From NCBI GenBank assembly GCA_017507525.1, contig JAFWAT010000009.1:1-37432 (forward strand): a DNA stretch of 37,432 nt, written 5' to 3'. Of this stretch, positions 16,264 to 24,915 are shown piece after piece. The notes under the pieces were generated by a model. It searched no databases, was not told where the DNA came from, and saw only the letters and a program-made list of their open reading frames with translations. Numbering within the stretch: position 1 is the first letter of the stretch; every line of letters starts with the position of its first letter. The stretch is from Clostridia bacterium (lineage in GTDB: Bacteria; Bacillota; Clostridia; UBA1381; UBA9506). The position numbers and the translations under genes were made by a program.

Positions 16264-16290
16264 AGTTTTAAATACTAGATATAGGTTGAT

Positions 16291-16337
16291 GGCATCCCCT
16301 TGTCCGCCGGGGCTGTGCTAATCTTATCTTGCGGACA
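16291..16337 (+). promoter_or_regulatory. Structured leader, possible H-type pseudoknot
   Basis: CCCC (16296-16299) can pair with GGGG (16309-16312), extended by GCA (16292-16294) with TGC (16316-16318). The loop contains TGTCCGC (16301-16307), whose exact complement GCGGACA (16331-16337) overlaps the start of the ribosome binding sequence AGAAAGG. Together this permits a pseudoknot, or two competing stems, able to hide the ribosome binding site. I do not recognise a known riboswitch class. Confidence 0.42.
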
Positions 16338-16354
16338 GAAAGGCTGTGACAATT

Positions 16355-16672
16355 ATGAAAGATTTTGAAAATGTAAACAACGCAGATGTAAATGAAGAAC
16401 CTTCTATTGTGACCATGCTTGATGAAGACGGCAACGAACACGAATTTGAGCACGTTGACTCCTTCCCCTATAACGGCGAGACCTATGTGGTTTTAATCCC
16501 CACAGAGGCTGAGGTTGAGGCAGGCGAGCCGGACGAAGTGATTTTCTTCACCCTGCAAACAGATAGCGAAGGGAACGAAACGTTGACCTTTGTTGAAGAC
16601 GAGGCAGAACTGGATATGGTGTTTGAAGAGTTTAAAACTCGTATGGGAGATGTATATGACTTTGAAGACTAA
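16355..16672 (+). CDS. DUF1292 domain protein
   Basis: 105 residues starting MKDFENVNNADVNEEPSIVTM, very acidic throughout. The core, VTMLDEDGNEHEFEHVDSF followed by YVVLIPTE, EVIFFTLQ and a TFVEDEAELDMVFEEF end, matches DUF1292, a small beta-rich family common in Firmicutes with no known function. ATG 16355 is preferred, with AGAAAGG 11 nt upstream; the GTG at 16346 is only 2 nt from it. The stop overlaps the start of the hemolysin III gene by 17 nt. Confidence 0.88.
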   Translation: MKDFENVNNADVNEEPSIVTMLDEDGNEHEFEHVDSFPYNGETYVVLIPTEAEVEAGEPDEVIFFTLQTDSEGNETLTFVEDEAELDMVFEEFKTRMGDVYDFED

Positions 16673-17318
16673 AACCCTACTTCCAAAAGTTTCAACGGCA
16701 GAAGAGCTGGTTAATTCCATTACCCACGGTCTCGGTGCGCTGCTCGGCATCGGCGGAACGGCAGTTGCCATAGTCTGGGCGGCACTTTACGGCAATGCCT
16801 ACAGTGTTGTTTCCGCCTCTATTTATGGCGCAATGCTGATTATTCTTTATACCATGTCAACACTGTATCACGCACTCACACACAAGGGCGCCAAGCGGGT
16901 TTTCCGGATTTTTGACCACTGCTCCATTTTCCTTTTAATTGCCGGAACGTACACACCCTACACCTTAGTGTCCTTAAACGGCCCTTTAGGGTGGACAATT
17001 TTCGGCATCATTTGGGGCATGACGGCTTTAGGAGTTGTGCTGAATGCTGTCAGCATAGAAAAGTTTAAGGTCTTTTCAGCCATCACGTATATTGTGATGG
17101 GTTGGCTGATTATCATTGCCATCAAGCCTATGATGGCGGCACTTGTTCCCCCTGCTCTGCTCCTTTTGCTTTTAGGCGGCATTGCATACACCATTGGTTT
17201 TGTGTTTTATGCCTTAAAAAACATTCGCTTTATGCACGGCATTTGGCATTTGTTCGTTCTGGCAGGCAGTATTTTGCATTATTTCTCTATTTTGCTGTAT
17301 GTCTTACCGGTACAATAA
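16656..17318 (+). CDS. Hemolysin III / PAQR family membrane protein
   Basis: 220 residues with seven hydrophobic segments, belonging to the HlyIII (YqfA, PAQR) family of integral membrane proteins. The bacterial role is not settled, and the family carries a buried zinc site. Signatures: SITHGLGALLGIGG near the N-terminus, LYHAL, FDHCSIFLLIAGTYTPYTL, and the C-terminal MHGIWHLFVLAGSILHYFSI. These supply the conserved His and Asp residues of the family metal site. Start ATG 16656 is chosen because GGGAG is 6 nt upstream; an ATG at 16650 touches the GGGAG directly. It overlaps the DUF1292 gene and is probably coupled to it. Confidence 0.92.
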   Translation: MTLKTKTLLPKVSTAEELVNSITHGLGALLGIGGTAVAIVWAALYGNAYSVVSASIYGAMLIILYTMSTLYHALTHKGAKRVFRIFDHCSIFLLIAGTYTPYTLVSLNGPLGWTIFGIIWGMTALGVVLNAVSIEKFKVFSAITYIVMGWLIIIAIKPMMAALVPPALLLLLLGGIAYTIGFVFYALKNIRFMHGIWHLFVLAGSILHYFSILLYVLPVQ

Positions 17319-17329
17319 AAAGTCTTTTC

Positions 17330-17358
17330 GGCATTACACGCCTTTCGGTTGTAATGCC
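17330..17358 (+). other. Hairpin downstream of hemolysin III
   Basis: GGCATTACA (17330-17338) pairs perfectly with TGTAATGCC (17350-17358) over 9 bp. No T-run follows, so it is probably an mRNA 3' stabilising stem ahead of the true terminator. Confidence 0.5.
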
Positions 17359-17372
17359 CTATTAAGTAAAAA

Positions 17373-17406
17373 ACGATGTAAAAAACTTTTTTTACATCGT
17401 TTTTTT
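17373..17406 (+). terminator. Terminator after hemolysin III
   Basis: ACGATGTAAAAAA (17373-17385) pairs with TTTTTTACATCGT (17388-17400), followed by TTTTTT. Confidence 0.9.
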
Positions 17407-17513
17407 GCGGGTAAAACCTCGTTTATTCATAATTTGTTTACAAATTAGTCATTGAAAATATTAAGAAATTGTTGTAAAATAATAAAGTATTTTAATAATT
17501 TTGTAATATTTTT

Positions 17514-17542
17514 TTGAGAATACCATACAATATAGATATAAC
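17514..17542 (+). promoter_or_regulatory. Promoter of the M23 peptidase gene
   Basis: TTGAGA (17514-17519), a 17 bp spacer and TATAAC (17537-17542) in an AT-rich tract (17410-17545) that holds no gene. Confidence 0.6.
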
Positions 17543-17569
17543 CAAACATTCACAAAACGAGGTGGGCAT

Positions 17570-19063
17570 TTGAGTACCGGCAAACATAACAGCATAAAAA
17601 GTCTAACCGGCAAAAAAGCATATATACAAAACTGTTTAAATATTTGGAATAATACCTGTACATGGTCAAAAAAACAAGCTGCATCTTGCAGAAGCGTTTG
17701 TCAAAATTTTCTGTCACGGATAAAACCTTTATGGACAGAAAAAACGAAACGCCTTTTCTTCTCCGGCGCTGTTTCTTGCAGCGTGATTGCCGTTGTCTGC
17801 ATGGTTCTGGTTTGTACTTGCAGCATTGGCTGCGAACTCACCGTCAACGGTCAGGTAATCGGCATTATGCGTAACCAGGCAGAATATACCGACTTAATTG
17901 AAAAAATTAATCATGAAATTGCATATGTAACCCATGGCGATTTTACGCCCGGAGGCGAACCGGAATTTTCTGCTTGCATACTTGCGAAAAACAAATTCAC
18001 TGCCGAAGATGACATGAAAGAACGCTTAAAGGCTACCAGCCAAAGCATGATACCGGCATACGGCGTATTGGTGGATCATGAAATGATTTTTGCCTTGCCG
18101 AATGAAGATGCTGCTCTTTCGGTTTTGTCCAACTATAAAAACAGCTTTTTAGAAGGCAAAGAAAACGGCACTGCTTCCTTCTGCCAGGAAGTTACTGTAT
18201 CTCATTGTTTTGTGCCCAAAGCTGCGCTAAAGACAGAAGAAACTGCCCTCAGCGCTCTGCAAAAGGGTCGTATGGAGATGTATCAGTTGGCACAGGGTGA
18301 GTCGTTAGATGCCGTTTGTGCACAGTTTAACATTGATGTGGATGAGCTGTTACAGAACAACGTGATAAAAGATATTAATCATCCAACTCCCGGTGCACTT
18401 ATAATTCCTACCGGCAAGCCTTTGATTTCAGTTAAAACCCAGGAAACGCTGACCGCCAAAGAGGTCATTCCCTATAACACCGTGGAAGAAGAAGATGCTT
18501 CTTTATATGAGGGAAGCCTGATTGTCAAGCAACAAGGCTCTGACGGACTCAAGGTTGTCGAGGCTTCTGTTACGGCAATAAACGGCATTGAAACAAAGCG
18601 GGATATTCTGTCTGAGAGTCTACTCACCGCAGCGGTTGACCATGTTGTTCAAAAGGGAACCAAGGAACTGCCAAAGGCAACCGGAACCGGTATGGCTGTT
18701 CCTGCAAAGGGTACCTTGACCTCCCGATTCGGCTCCCGTTGGGGAAGGAATCATAACGGAATTGATATGTCAGCCTCTATCGGAACCAAAATCTACGCAG
18801 CAGACAGCGGCACTGTAACCTACTCTCAATTTAACGATGGCGGCTACGGTTATTTGATTAAAATTGACCACAGCAATGGCTTGGAAACGTTATACGCACA
18901 TTGCAGCGAGCTGTTAGTGCCTGCAGGCACCGTTGTTGCAAAGGGTGATGTAATAGCAAAAGTCGGCAATTCCGGCCGTTCCACCGGTCCGCATCTGCAT
19001 TTTGAAGTTCGCTTAAACGGAAAGCCCATTGACCCGATGACATACCTAACCGGTTTAAATTAG
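17570..19063 (+). CDS. Membrane-anchored M23 metallopeptidase with LysM and G5 domains
   Basis: 497 residues. It is probably a peptidoglycan endopeptidase or regulator at the cell surface. The cytoplasmic N-terminus of about 62 residues is followed by one membrane helix (about 64-86). An extracellular region then contains a LysM-like wall-binding domain (about 236-281, YQLAQGESLDAVCAQFNIDV), a G5 domain (about 290-368) and a C-terminal M23 (LytM) domain. All zinc ligands are visible: H395 and D399 in HNGID, and HLH (475-477), with the YGYLIKIDH strand between them. It starts at TTG 17570 behind GAGGTGG. It has its own promoter and terminator. The layout resembles SpoIIQ- or cell-separation-type peptidases; the specific role is open. 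Confidence 0.93.
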   Translation: MSTGKHNSIKSLTGKKAYIQNCLNIWNNTCTWSKKQAASCRSVCQNFLSRIKPLWTEKTKRLFFSGAVSCSVIAVVCMVLVCTCSIGCELTVNGQVIGIMRNQAEYTDLIEKINHEIAYVTHGDFTPGGEPEFSACILAKNKFTAEDDMKERLKATSQSMIPAYGVLVDHEMIFALPNEDAALSVLSNYKNSFLEGKENGTASFCQEVTVSHCFVPKAALKTEETALSALQKGRMEMYQLAQGESLDAVCAQFNIDVDELLQNNVIKDINHPTPGALIIPTGKPLISVKTQETLTAKEVIPYNTVEEEDASLYEGSLIVKQQGSDGLKVVEASVTAINGIETKRDILSESLLTAAVDHVVQKGTKELPKATGTGMAVPAKGTLTSRFGSRWGRNHNGIDMSASIGTKIYAADSGTVTYSQFNDGGYGYLIKIDHSNGLETLYAHCSELLVPAGTVVAKGDVIAKVGNSGRSTGPHLHFEVRLNGKPIDPMTYLTGLN

Positions 19064-19064
19064 T

Positions 19065-19104
19065 AAAAGGATTGCCACCCACTGATGAGCGGCAATCCTT
19101 TTTT
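19065..19104 (+). terminator. Terminator after the M23 peptidase
   Basis: AAAAGGATTGCC (19065-19076) pairs with GGCAATCCTTTT (19091-19102), followed by more T residues. Confidence 0.92.
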
Positions 19105-19109
19105 CATTC

Positions 19110-19138
19110 TTGACATTCTGCCTAAAGAAAGGTATAAT
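19110..19138 (+). promoter_or_regulatory. Promoter of the DUF1836 gene, perfect consensus
   Basis: TTGACA (19110-19115), a 17 bp spacer and TATAAT (19133-19138). The start codon is only about 22 nt from the predicted transcript start. Confidence 0.92.
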
Positions 19139-19165
19139 ATGTCTATCCGGAGGTGAAGCCTGAAA

Positions 19166-19714
19166 ATGACAAATGAAAAAAACATACAAAACTGGATGAA
19201 ATCGTTAAAAAATTACAGCATTCCCACGTGGAACGAGCTTCCCAATTTAGATTTATATATGGATCAGGTTATCACGCTGATGGAAGAATACTTGTCTGCC
19301 TACAAAACGCCGGTTGATAAGTTAATTACACCTTCCATGATTAATAACTATGTAAAGCTGGGTGTCATTCCAAAGCCTTATAAAAAACGTTACTGCCGCA
19401 TGCACCTTGCTTACCTCATCATGGTATGCTCCTTAAAGCAAATTATGCCGATTTCAGAGGTGCAAAAGCTCTTACCTTTAACCCTTTCTGAAGAAGAGGT
19501 TGAACAAGCATTTATGGCTTTTCAGGCAGAGCAAAAGCAAATCTTCCAGCAGGTTACTGAAAGCGTCACCCTCACTCAGCAGCATTTGAGCGAAAAAGAA
19601 AATACTACCTTTGTCGATTTCTTTCAGAAAGCGGTTCAGGTAGCATTAACCGGTAATATTTATAAAATTTTATCAGAACTGATTGCCGACCAGGCAGATC
19701 ATTTCAGAAACTAG
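19166..19714 (+). CDS. DUF1836 domain protein, probable MerR-like regulator
   Basis: 182 residues. The N-terminal two thirds match DUF1836: WNELPNLDLYMDQVITLMEEYL, ITPSMINNYVKLGVIPKPYKK, then HLAYLIMVCSLKQIMPISEVQKLL. The TPSMINNYVKLGVIPKP block has the look of a MerR-type winged helix with helix-turn-helix, so a DNA-binding role is likely; no target is known. The C-terminal part is helical and may dimerise. GGAGGTGA lies 9 nt before the ATG. The gene converges on rluD, and the two stop codons share the palindrome CTAG (19711-19714). Confidence 0.85.
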   Translation: MTNEKNIQNWMKSLKNYSIPTWNELPNLDLYMDQVITLMEEYLSAYKTPVDKLITPSMINNYVKLGVIPKPYKKRYCRMHLAYLIMVCSLKQIMPISEVQKLLPLTLSEEEVEQAFMAFQAEQKQIFQQVTESVTLTQQHLSEKENTTFVDFFQKAVQVALTGNIYKILSELIADQADHFRN

Positions 19715-20631
19715 CTCATTGATTCTAATGCGTCTAACACCCGTTGGAAATGCTCCGGCAGGGGTGCATTAAATTCTACATATTCGCCTGTTTCAGGATG
19801 GATAAAGCCCAACAGTGCAGCGTGAAGCAGCTGCCCTGTCAGGGCGTATTTTTTTGTCAAAAAATCATTTTTCACACCGTAAACCGGGTCTCCCGCCACA
19901 GGATGCCCCAGGCTCTGCAGGTGTACACGAATCTGATGGGTGCGCCCGGTTTCCAATTTGCAACGCAGCAGTGCGCAACGGGCAAATTGACGAACAACGG
20001 TAACATGTGTCACCGCACTGCGTCCACCGGATGGAACCACCGCCATCTTCTTTCGGTCCTTTGGATGTCTGCCGATGGGCTTATCTACGGTAAAACTCTC
20101 AGTTTTAAAGGTACCGTGCACAATGCAGTAATACTCCCGGCTGACACTATGCTCTTTAATCTGCTCTGCCAAAGAAAGATGGGCTTCATTGGTTTTTGCC
20201 ACAACTAAAATACCGCTGGTATCCTTATCAATCCGGTGCACAATGCCAGGACGAATCACACCATTAATGGCAGATAGCCGACCTTTTGCATGATACAAAA
20301 GAGCATTGACCAGCGTGCCACCATCGTGCCCTGCCGCCGGATGCACCACCATTCCTTGTGCTTTGTTGACAACAACCAGTGCATCATCCTCATAGACAAT
20401 CTCCACCGGAATATCCTCCGGCATAGCTTCAAGCTCCTTTGCCTCCGGCAAGGTTACACAAATCTCATCATGGAGCCGCAATTTATAATTCTTATTTACT
20501 TGTTCTCCGGAGACGGTGACATTTCCGGCATCAATCAATTTTTGCACCGCCGAACGGGTTAAGCCTGCCTGTTCGGACAGAAAAACGTCCAACCGAACCC
20601 CGGCGGACGCTTCATCGCATAAAAAAAACAT
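19711..20631 (-). CDS. rluD: RluD/RluA-family pseudouridine synthase
   Basis: Converts uridines to pseudouridine in 23S rRNA. RluD sites are in helix 69; the exact target is not provable here. 306 residues: N-terminal S4 RNA-binding domain (about 13-60, RLDVFLSEQAGLTRSAVQKLI), then the catalytic domain with HRIDKDTSG, in which D135 is the nucleophile, plus SREYYCIVHG, LETGRTHQIRVHL and GHPVAGDPVYG. It is the last gene of the division/lspA operon, 10 nt behind lspA, with a weak GAGTGA ribosome binding site. Transcription runs convergently into the DUF1836 gene with no terminator between. Confidence 0.95.
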   Translation of the reverse strand: MFFLCDEASAGVRLDVFLSEQAGLTRSAVQKLIDAGNVTVSGEQVNKNYKLRLHDEICVTLPEAKELEAMPEDIPVEIVYEDDALVVVNKAQGMVVHPAAGHDGGTLVNALLYHAKGRLSAINGVIRPGIVHRIDKDTSGILVVAKTNEAHLSLAEQIKEHSVSREYYCIVHGTFKTESFTVDKPIGRHPKDRKKMAVVPSGGRSAVTHVTVVRQFARCALLRCKLETGRTHQIRVHLQSLGHPVAGDPVYGVKNDFLTKKYALTGQLLHAALLGFIHPETGEYVEFNAPLPEHFQRVLDALESMS

Positions 20632-20641
20632 TACGTTTCAC

Positions 20642-21124
20642 TCATTCCGTCTTGTTAATTTCCATTGACTTTTTTCCTTTTCCCTCCAGAAAAATGATAT
20701 ACGCCGCAAGCAAAAAGGCACCGCAAACGACGAAACAGTCTGCCAGGTTAAATACAGGAAAATTAATAAACCGAAAGTCTAAAAAATCAACCACATAGCC
20801 GCGAAACAATCGATCGGCAAAATTTCCTAATGCACCGCCTGCAAGCAGCGTCAGCGATACGTTCAAGCACCGGCTCCGAGGGCGTTTTTTGACGATATAT
20901 ACCGTAATGGCTACAATAACCAAAACCGTAACAATGTAGAAAAAACCAAATTTGTTCTGCAAAATACCGAAAGCCGCACCCCGGTTTTCCAAATAGGTCA
21001 GGTGGAAAACATTCTGCCAAAGTGCAACGGTATGAACCGGCTGTACAAGCTTGCAAATAATAAGCTTTGACAGCTGATCTGCGGCAAACAGCAAAAGAGA
21101 ACCGATAATATATAATACGAGCAC
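20642..21124 (-). CDS. lspA: Signal peptidase II (prolipoprotein signal peptidase)
   Basis: Cleaves lipoprotein signal peptides in the cytoplasmic membrane. 160 residues and four membrane helices. Family blocks are ADQLSK near the N-terminus, LENRGAAFGIL, GGALGNFADRLFRGYVVDFLDF and FNLADCFV; the catalytic aspartates are D113 and D129. It starts with GTG (21124), preceded by AAGGAGAG at 9 nt. It is co-transcribed with ileS upstream and rluD downstream, the common Firmicute order. Confidence 0.96.
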   Translation of the reverse strand: MLVLYIIGSLLLFAADQLSKLIICKLVQPVHTVALWQNVFHLTYLENRGAAFGILQNKFGFFYIVTVLVIVAITVYIVKKRPRSRCLNVSLTLLAGGALGNFADRLFRGYVVDFLDFRFINFPVFNLADCFVVCGAFLLAAYIIFLEGKGKKSMEINKTE

Positions 21125-21187
21125 GAAACGCTTCTCTCCTTAATATAAACCTAATTGAATCAAATTCTTCGCTATCATGACAAAGGC

Positions 21188-21215
21188 TGCGGACAAGGTT
21201 ATCACCCTGTCCGCA
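21188..21215 (-). other. Hairpin between ileS and lspA
   Basis: TGCGGACA (21188-21195) pairs with TGTCCGCA (21208-21215) over 8 bp, with GGT/ACC inside. No T-run follows on the minus strand, so it may attenuate or process the mRNA rather than terminate it fully. Confidence 0.55.
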
Positions 21216-21226
21216 TATAAATCTTT

Positions 21227-24007
21227 TTACTCTAAATTCCCTGCACAGCGGCTGCACAGTGTGGGATGCGTCGCATCCTGACCAACTGTTTCAGAGAACA
21301 TCCAGCAACGTTCACATTTCTCACCGACTGCTGCCGTTACAACTGTTTTAATGCCGGTTTCGCCGACCACTGCCGAAGCCTCTGCCTCAGCAAGATCTTT
21401 AACGCTTGCACCGGAAACAATCAGCAGGGTTTTAAGGTCAGCGCTTTCTAAAATTGCTTTTGTTTCACCCTCAGCATAGATGGTAACATCAGCACCCAGA
21501 GAATGGCCAATAACCTTAGCATTTCTTGCTTCCTCCAATGCCTTGGAAACATCACCGCGGACAGAAAGCAGGGTTTCCCAACGAGCTTCTAAGGCTTCAT
21601 CACGAAGGGATACATCCACCTTAGGCATATCGTTTAAGATAACAAACTCAGCACTATCCTCTGCCTTATGAGGCATATAAGACCAGATTTCTTCACAGGT
21701 ATAAGCCAAAACCGGCGTTAAAAGACGAACCAGGCTATCCAAAATTCTGTACATAGCTGTCTGTGCGCTGCGACGAGCCAGGCTGTCTGCCTTTTCAGTA
21801 TACAGTCTGTCTTTAATAACGTCTAAATAGAAGTTACTCATGTCAACAACACAGAAATTATGAATGGCATGGAATACGCCGTGGAACTCATAGCTTCTGT
21901 AGCTTTCCAGAACTTTCTCAACCAAACGGTCAAGACGGGCCATGATAAAGCGGTCAATTTCCAGCATATCGGAAACCGCAACCATATCTTTGTCCGGCTC
22001 AAAGTCATGAATATTACCTAAAATATAACGAGCAGTGTTTCTAATTTTGCGGTATGCTTCAGAAAGCTGTTTTAAGATGTTTTCTGAAATGTGCATATCG
22101 GTTTTATAGTCAGCCGATGCAACCCACAGACGGAGTACATCCGCGCCGAATTGCTTAATAATATCCTGAGGACTAATGCCGTTGCCCTTGGACTTAGACA
22201 TTTTCGCACCGGATTCATCCACAATCATACCATGGGTAATAACCGCCTTATAAGGCGCCGTGCCTCTTGCTGCAATAGCAGTCAATAAAGATGACTGGAA
22301 CCAACCACGGTACTGGTCATTACCCTCTAAATATAAGTCAGCGGGATATTTGAGACCTTCTTTAACCTCCAAAACAGCTGTATGGCTGGAACCGGAGTCA
22401 AACCAAACGTCCATAATATCTTTTTCTTTGGTAAAGTGAGCACATCCGCAAACCGGGCAAACCGTTCCTGCCGGCAAGATTTCTTCCGCAGGTACTTCAT
22501 ACCAGGCATTGGAGCCCTTTTCATAAAACAGCTCAGAAACCGCCTTAATGGTATCTGCATTAATCAGTTCCTTACCGCATTCCTCACAATAGAAGATGGG
22601 AATGGGAACACCCCAGGTTCTCTGGCGGGAGATACACCAGTCACTTCTGTCCTGCACCATGCCGGTGATTCTGTCTTCACCCCATTTAGGCAGCCAGGTT
22701 ACTTCACGAATGGCTTTTACCGCATCGTCCTTAATTGCATCAACAGATGCAAACCACTGCTCTGCCGCACGGTACACAATGGCATCATGGCAACGCCAGC
22801 AATGGGGATATTGGTGAATGATTTCTTCAACCGCAAATAAAGCATTCAGCGCTGTCAACTTTTCAATAATTTTGGCGTTGGCTTTTTCGTAATAAAGGCC
22901 CGAAAATTCGCCGGCAAGCTCGTTTAAATAACCCTTTTCGTCAACAGGAACAATAATGGGGATTTCTTTATACTGCTGGCAGGCAATATAGTCTTCCAAA
23001 CCGTGACCGGGTGCTGTATGAACACAGCCGGTACCGGCATCCAGTGTTACATGGTCACCTAAAATGATAACAGATTCACGGTCAATAAAAGGATGTGCGC
23101 AGCGAATCAGTTCCAAATCAGAGCCTCTAAAATCGCAAAGAGTTTGATAATTTTCACGACCTGCTGCTTTCATAACGCTGTCAACCAGTTCATCTGCGAT
23201 GATGAAATATTCCCCGTCAGATTCAACCAGATTATACGTAAACGCTCCGTTTAAGGCAATGGCAACGTTACCCGGCAGAGTCCATGTGGTCGTGGTCCAG
23301 ATTAAGAAGTTAATCTTTTCCTTTGGAACGCCACAGGCATCAAATACACCATGGTCATCCTTTACGGCAAATTTAACATAAATAGAATTTGTCTTATCTT
23401 CCTGATATTCAATTTCAGCTTCAGCCAGCGCCGTTTCACAATCCGGACACCAGTAGATGGGCTTTAAGCCTTTGTAGATATATCCTTTTTCAGCCATCTT
23501 GCCGAAAATTTCAATCTGTTTTGCTTCAAATTTCGGATCCAGCGTCAGGTACGGATCTTCCCATTTACCCAGAGCGCCCAAGCGCTTAATGGAACCCATC
23601 TGGAGGTTTACATATTTCATGGCAAACTCACGGCAAAGGTCGCGGAACTGCACGGTATCAACCTCGTGACGGTTAATGCCAAGTTTGGCAATTGCCTGCC
23701 GTTCAATGGGCAGACCATGCGTATCCCAACCGTGAATGTAAGGTGCTTTAAAACCATCCATATTCTTAAAACGGGTGATGATATCCTTTAAGGTCTTGTT
23801 TAAGGCATGACCCATGTGCATATCGCCATTTGCGTAAGGCGGTCCGTCATGAAGGACAAAGAGAGGCTTCCCTTCGTTCTTTTCCATGAGCTTTTCATAC
23901 ATTGTATTGTCTTCCTGCCGTTTTAAAATTTCCGGCTCGCGCTGGGGAAGGTTTCCCCTCATGGGGAAATCAGTTTTAGGCAGGTTAAGTGTTTGGCTGT
24001 AATCCAT
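21227..24007 (-). CDS. ileS: Isoleucyl-tRNA synthetase
   Basis: Charges tRNA-Ile, with editing of Val. About 926 residues from ATG 24007, MDYSQTLNLPKTDFPMRGNLP. An ATG at 24019 is in frame, but its AAAGG touches the codon, whereas 24007 has a 12-nt spacing; both remain possible. HMGH is near 64-67 (GDMHMGHALNKTL), editing motifs include IWTTTTWTLPGNVAIALN, and KMSKS is near 600 (AKMSKSKGNGISPQDII). The C-terminal zinc finger CERCWMF/CSRCAGNLE marks the bacterial type 1, mupirocin-sensitive form. It follows divIVA, as in many Firmicutes, and has no T-box of its own. Confidence 0.97.
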   Translation of the reverse strand: MDYSQTLNLPKTDFPMRGNLPQREPEILKRQEDNTMYEKLMEKNEGKPLFVLHDGPPYANGDMHMGHALNKTLKDIITRFKNMDGFKAPYIHGWDTHGLPIERQAIAKLGINRHEVDTVQFRDLCREFAMKYVNLQMGSIKRLGALGKWEDPYLTLDPKFEAKQIEIFGKMAEKGYIYKGLKPIYWCPDCETALAEAEIEYQEDKTNSIYVKFAVKDDHGVFDACGVPKEKINFLIWTTTTWTLPGNVAIALNGAFTYNLVESDGEYFIIADELVDSVMKAAGRENYQTLCDFRGSDLELIRCAHPFIDRESVIILGDHVTLDAGTGCVHTAPGHGLEDYIACQQYKEIPIIVPVDEKGYLNELAGEFSGLYYEKANAKIIEKLTALNALFAVEEIIHQYPHCWRCHDAIVYRAAEQWFASVDAIKDDAVKAIREVTWLPKWGEDRITGMVQDRSDWCISRQRTWGVPIPIFYCEECGKELINADTIKAVSELFYEKGSNAWYEVPAEEILPAGTVCPVCGCAHFTKEKDIMDVWFDSGSSHTAVLEVKEGLKYPADLYLEGNDQYRGWFQSSLLTAIAARGTAPYKAVITHGMIVDESGAKMSKSKGNGISPQDIIKQFGADVLRLWVASADYKTDMHISENILKQLSEAYRKIRNTARYILGNIHDFEPDKDMVAVSDMLEIDRFIMARLDRLVEKVLESYRSYEFHGVFHAIHNFCVVDMSNFYLDVIKDRLYTEKADSLARRSAQTAMYRILDSLVRLLTPVLAYTCEEIWSYMPHKAEDSAEFVILNDMPKVDVSLRDEALEARWETLLSVRGDVSKALEEARNAKVIGHSLGADVTIYAEGETKAILESADLKTLLIVSGASVKDLAEAEASAVVGETGIKTVVTAAVGEKCERCWMFSETVGQDATHPTLCSRCAGNLE

Positions 24008-24051
24008 CTGGCTGTTCATCCTTTCTTTGGGGCTCGTTTATCCAATCATAA

Positions 24052-24897
24052 TCAGAGTGAATCGTCTGAAAAGACGTCAAAATTCTCTAATTCATCTAAA
24101 TTAACAGAAGAAATTTCCGGTGCGGATTCTTTTTCTACTGTTTCTTTCACAAAGGAAAAGGGCTCGCTTTTAACTTCGCTTGTCGCAGCAGAAGCCTGTT
24201 CCTTATTTTTCTGCATTAATTCTTCTACAAGGGTATTCACCTTGTGTATCGGTGCAAATTCCGGTTCTGCCTCGCCAGGCCCCGAAACAGGTATTTTTTC
24301 AGAAACCGGCTCCGGTGCAGCTTCTTTTTCCAACGCAAGTGAGGGCAGCGTAAAACGATTGGTATCTTCCATAGCCGTGCTATCCTGCTGCGCTGCCGGT
24401 GCGGGGTCTTCACAAAGCTCCGGAATGTTCATGCTGGCAAAGAGTGTCGCACTTTTTTCAGGAAGGTCGGATAAAAGCTGCATGTACGTTGATAATAACG
24501 AATTCATTTTCGCTTTAAAACCGTTCATCTCCCGTTGCATATTCAAATAGGTTTTTTCCAAATTGGATATAGAACGGTTTGCATTGTTCACTGCTTCTGC
24601 CGCTTTGCGTTCTGCCTCTTTAATAATGGTTTCAGAGCGCTCATAGGCGTTTTGCTTAATATCCTCTGCCGTACGCTGGGCAACTAAAATTGCGTTTTGC
24701 ATGGTTTCTTCCATGCCTTTATAACTGCTGATGGTTTCTGAAAGGACAGCATTCTTCTCTTTCAGCTCAGCATTATCGCGATAGAGCTTTTCATAATCTG
24801 TTATCAAATCTTTCATAAACTCTTCCACTTCATAGATGTCGTATCCACGAAATGCCTTGGTAAATTCTTTGTTTTCAATATCAACAGGCGTCAGCAT
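24052..24897 (-). CDS. divIVA: DivIVA domain protein
   Basis: A curvature-sensing coiled-coil scaffold at septa and poles. 281 residues. The N-terminal lipid-binding domain LTPVDIENKEFTKAFRGYDIYEVEEFMKDL is very clear, and it is followed by a long coiled coil (about 30-145). An acidic, Pro/Glu/Ala-rich tail (about 150-281), expected to be disordered, is longer than in Bacillus DivIVA and ends in DELENFDVFSDDSL. AGAGGAAGAG precedes the ATG. It lies between ylmH and ileS in the division cluster. Confidence 0.95.
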   Translation of the reverse strand: MLTPVDIENKEFTKAFRGYDIYEVEEFMKDLITDYEKLYRDNAELKEKNAVLSETISSYKGMEETMQNAILVAQRTAEDIKQNAYERSETIIKEAERKAAEAVNNANRSISNLEKTYLNMQREMNGFKAKMNSLLSTYMQLLSDLPEKSATLFASMNIPELCEDPAPAAQQDSTAMEDTNRFTLPSLALEKEAAPEPVSEKIPVSGPGEAEPEFAPIHKVNTLVEELMQKNKEQASAATSEVKSEPFSFVKETVEKESAPEISSVNLDELENFDVFSDDSL

Positions 24898-24915
24898 ATC
24901 GGCTCTTCCTCTCTA

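Noticed and set aside
16142-16354. tRNA or T-box in the valS-DUF1292 interval
   Set aside because: There is no cloverleaf and no T-box consensus; only the valS terminator, a promoter and the possible pseudoknot leader are present.
19744-20208. 154-codon plus-strand ORF inside rluD
   Set aside because: Antisense shadow of a clear pseudouridine synthase; composition is not protein-like.
22382-22840. 152-codon plus-strand ORF inside ileS
   Set aside because: Antisense shadow of a conserved synthetase, with no initiation signals.
23993-24550. 185-codon plus-strand ORF inside divIVA
   Set aside because: Antisense to the Glu-rich coiled coil and tail, which gives Ser/Phe-rich nonsense typical of shadows.
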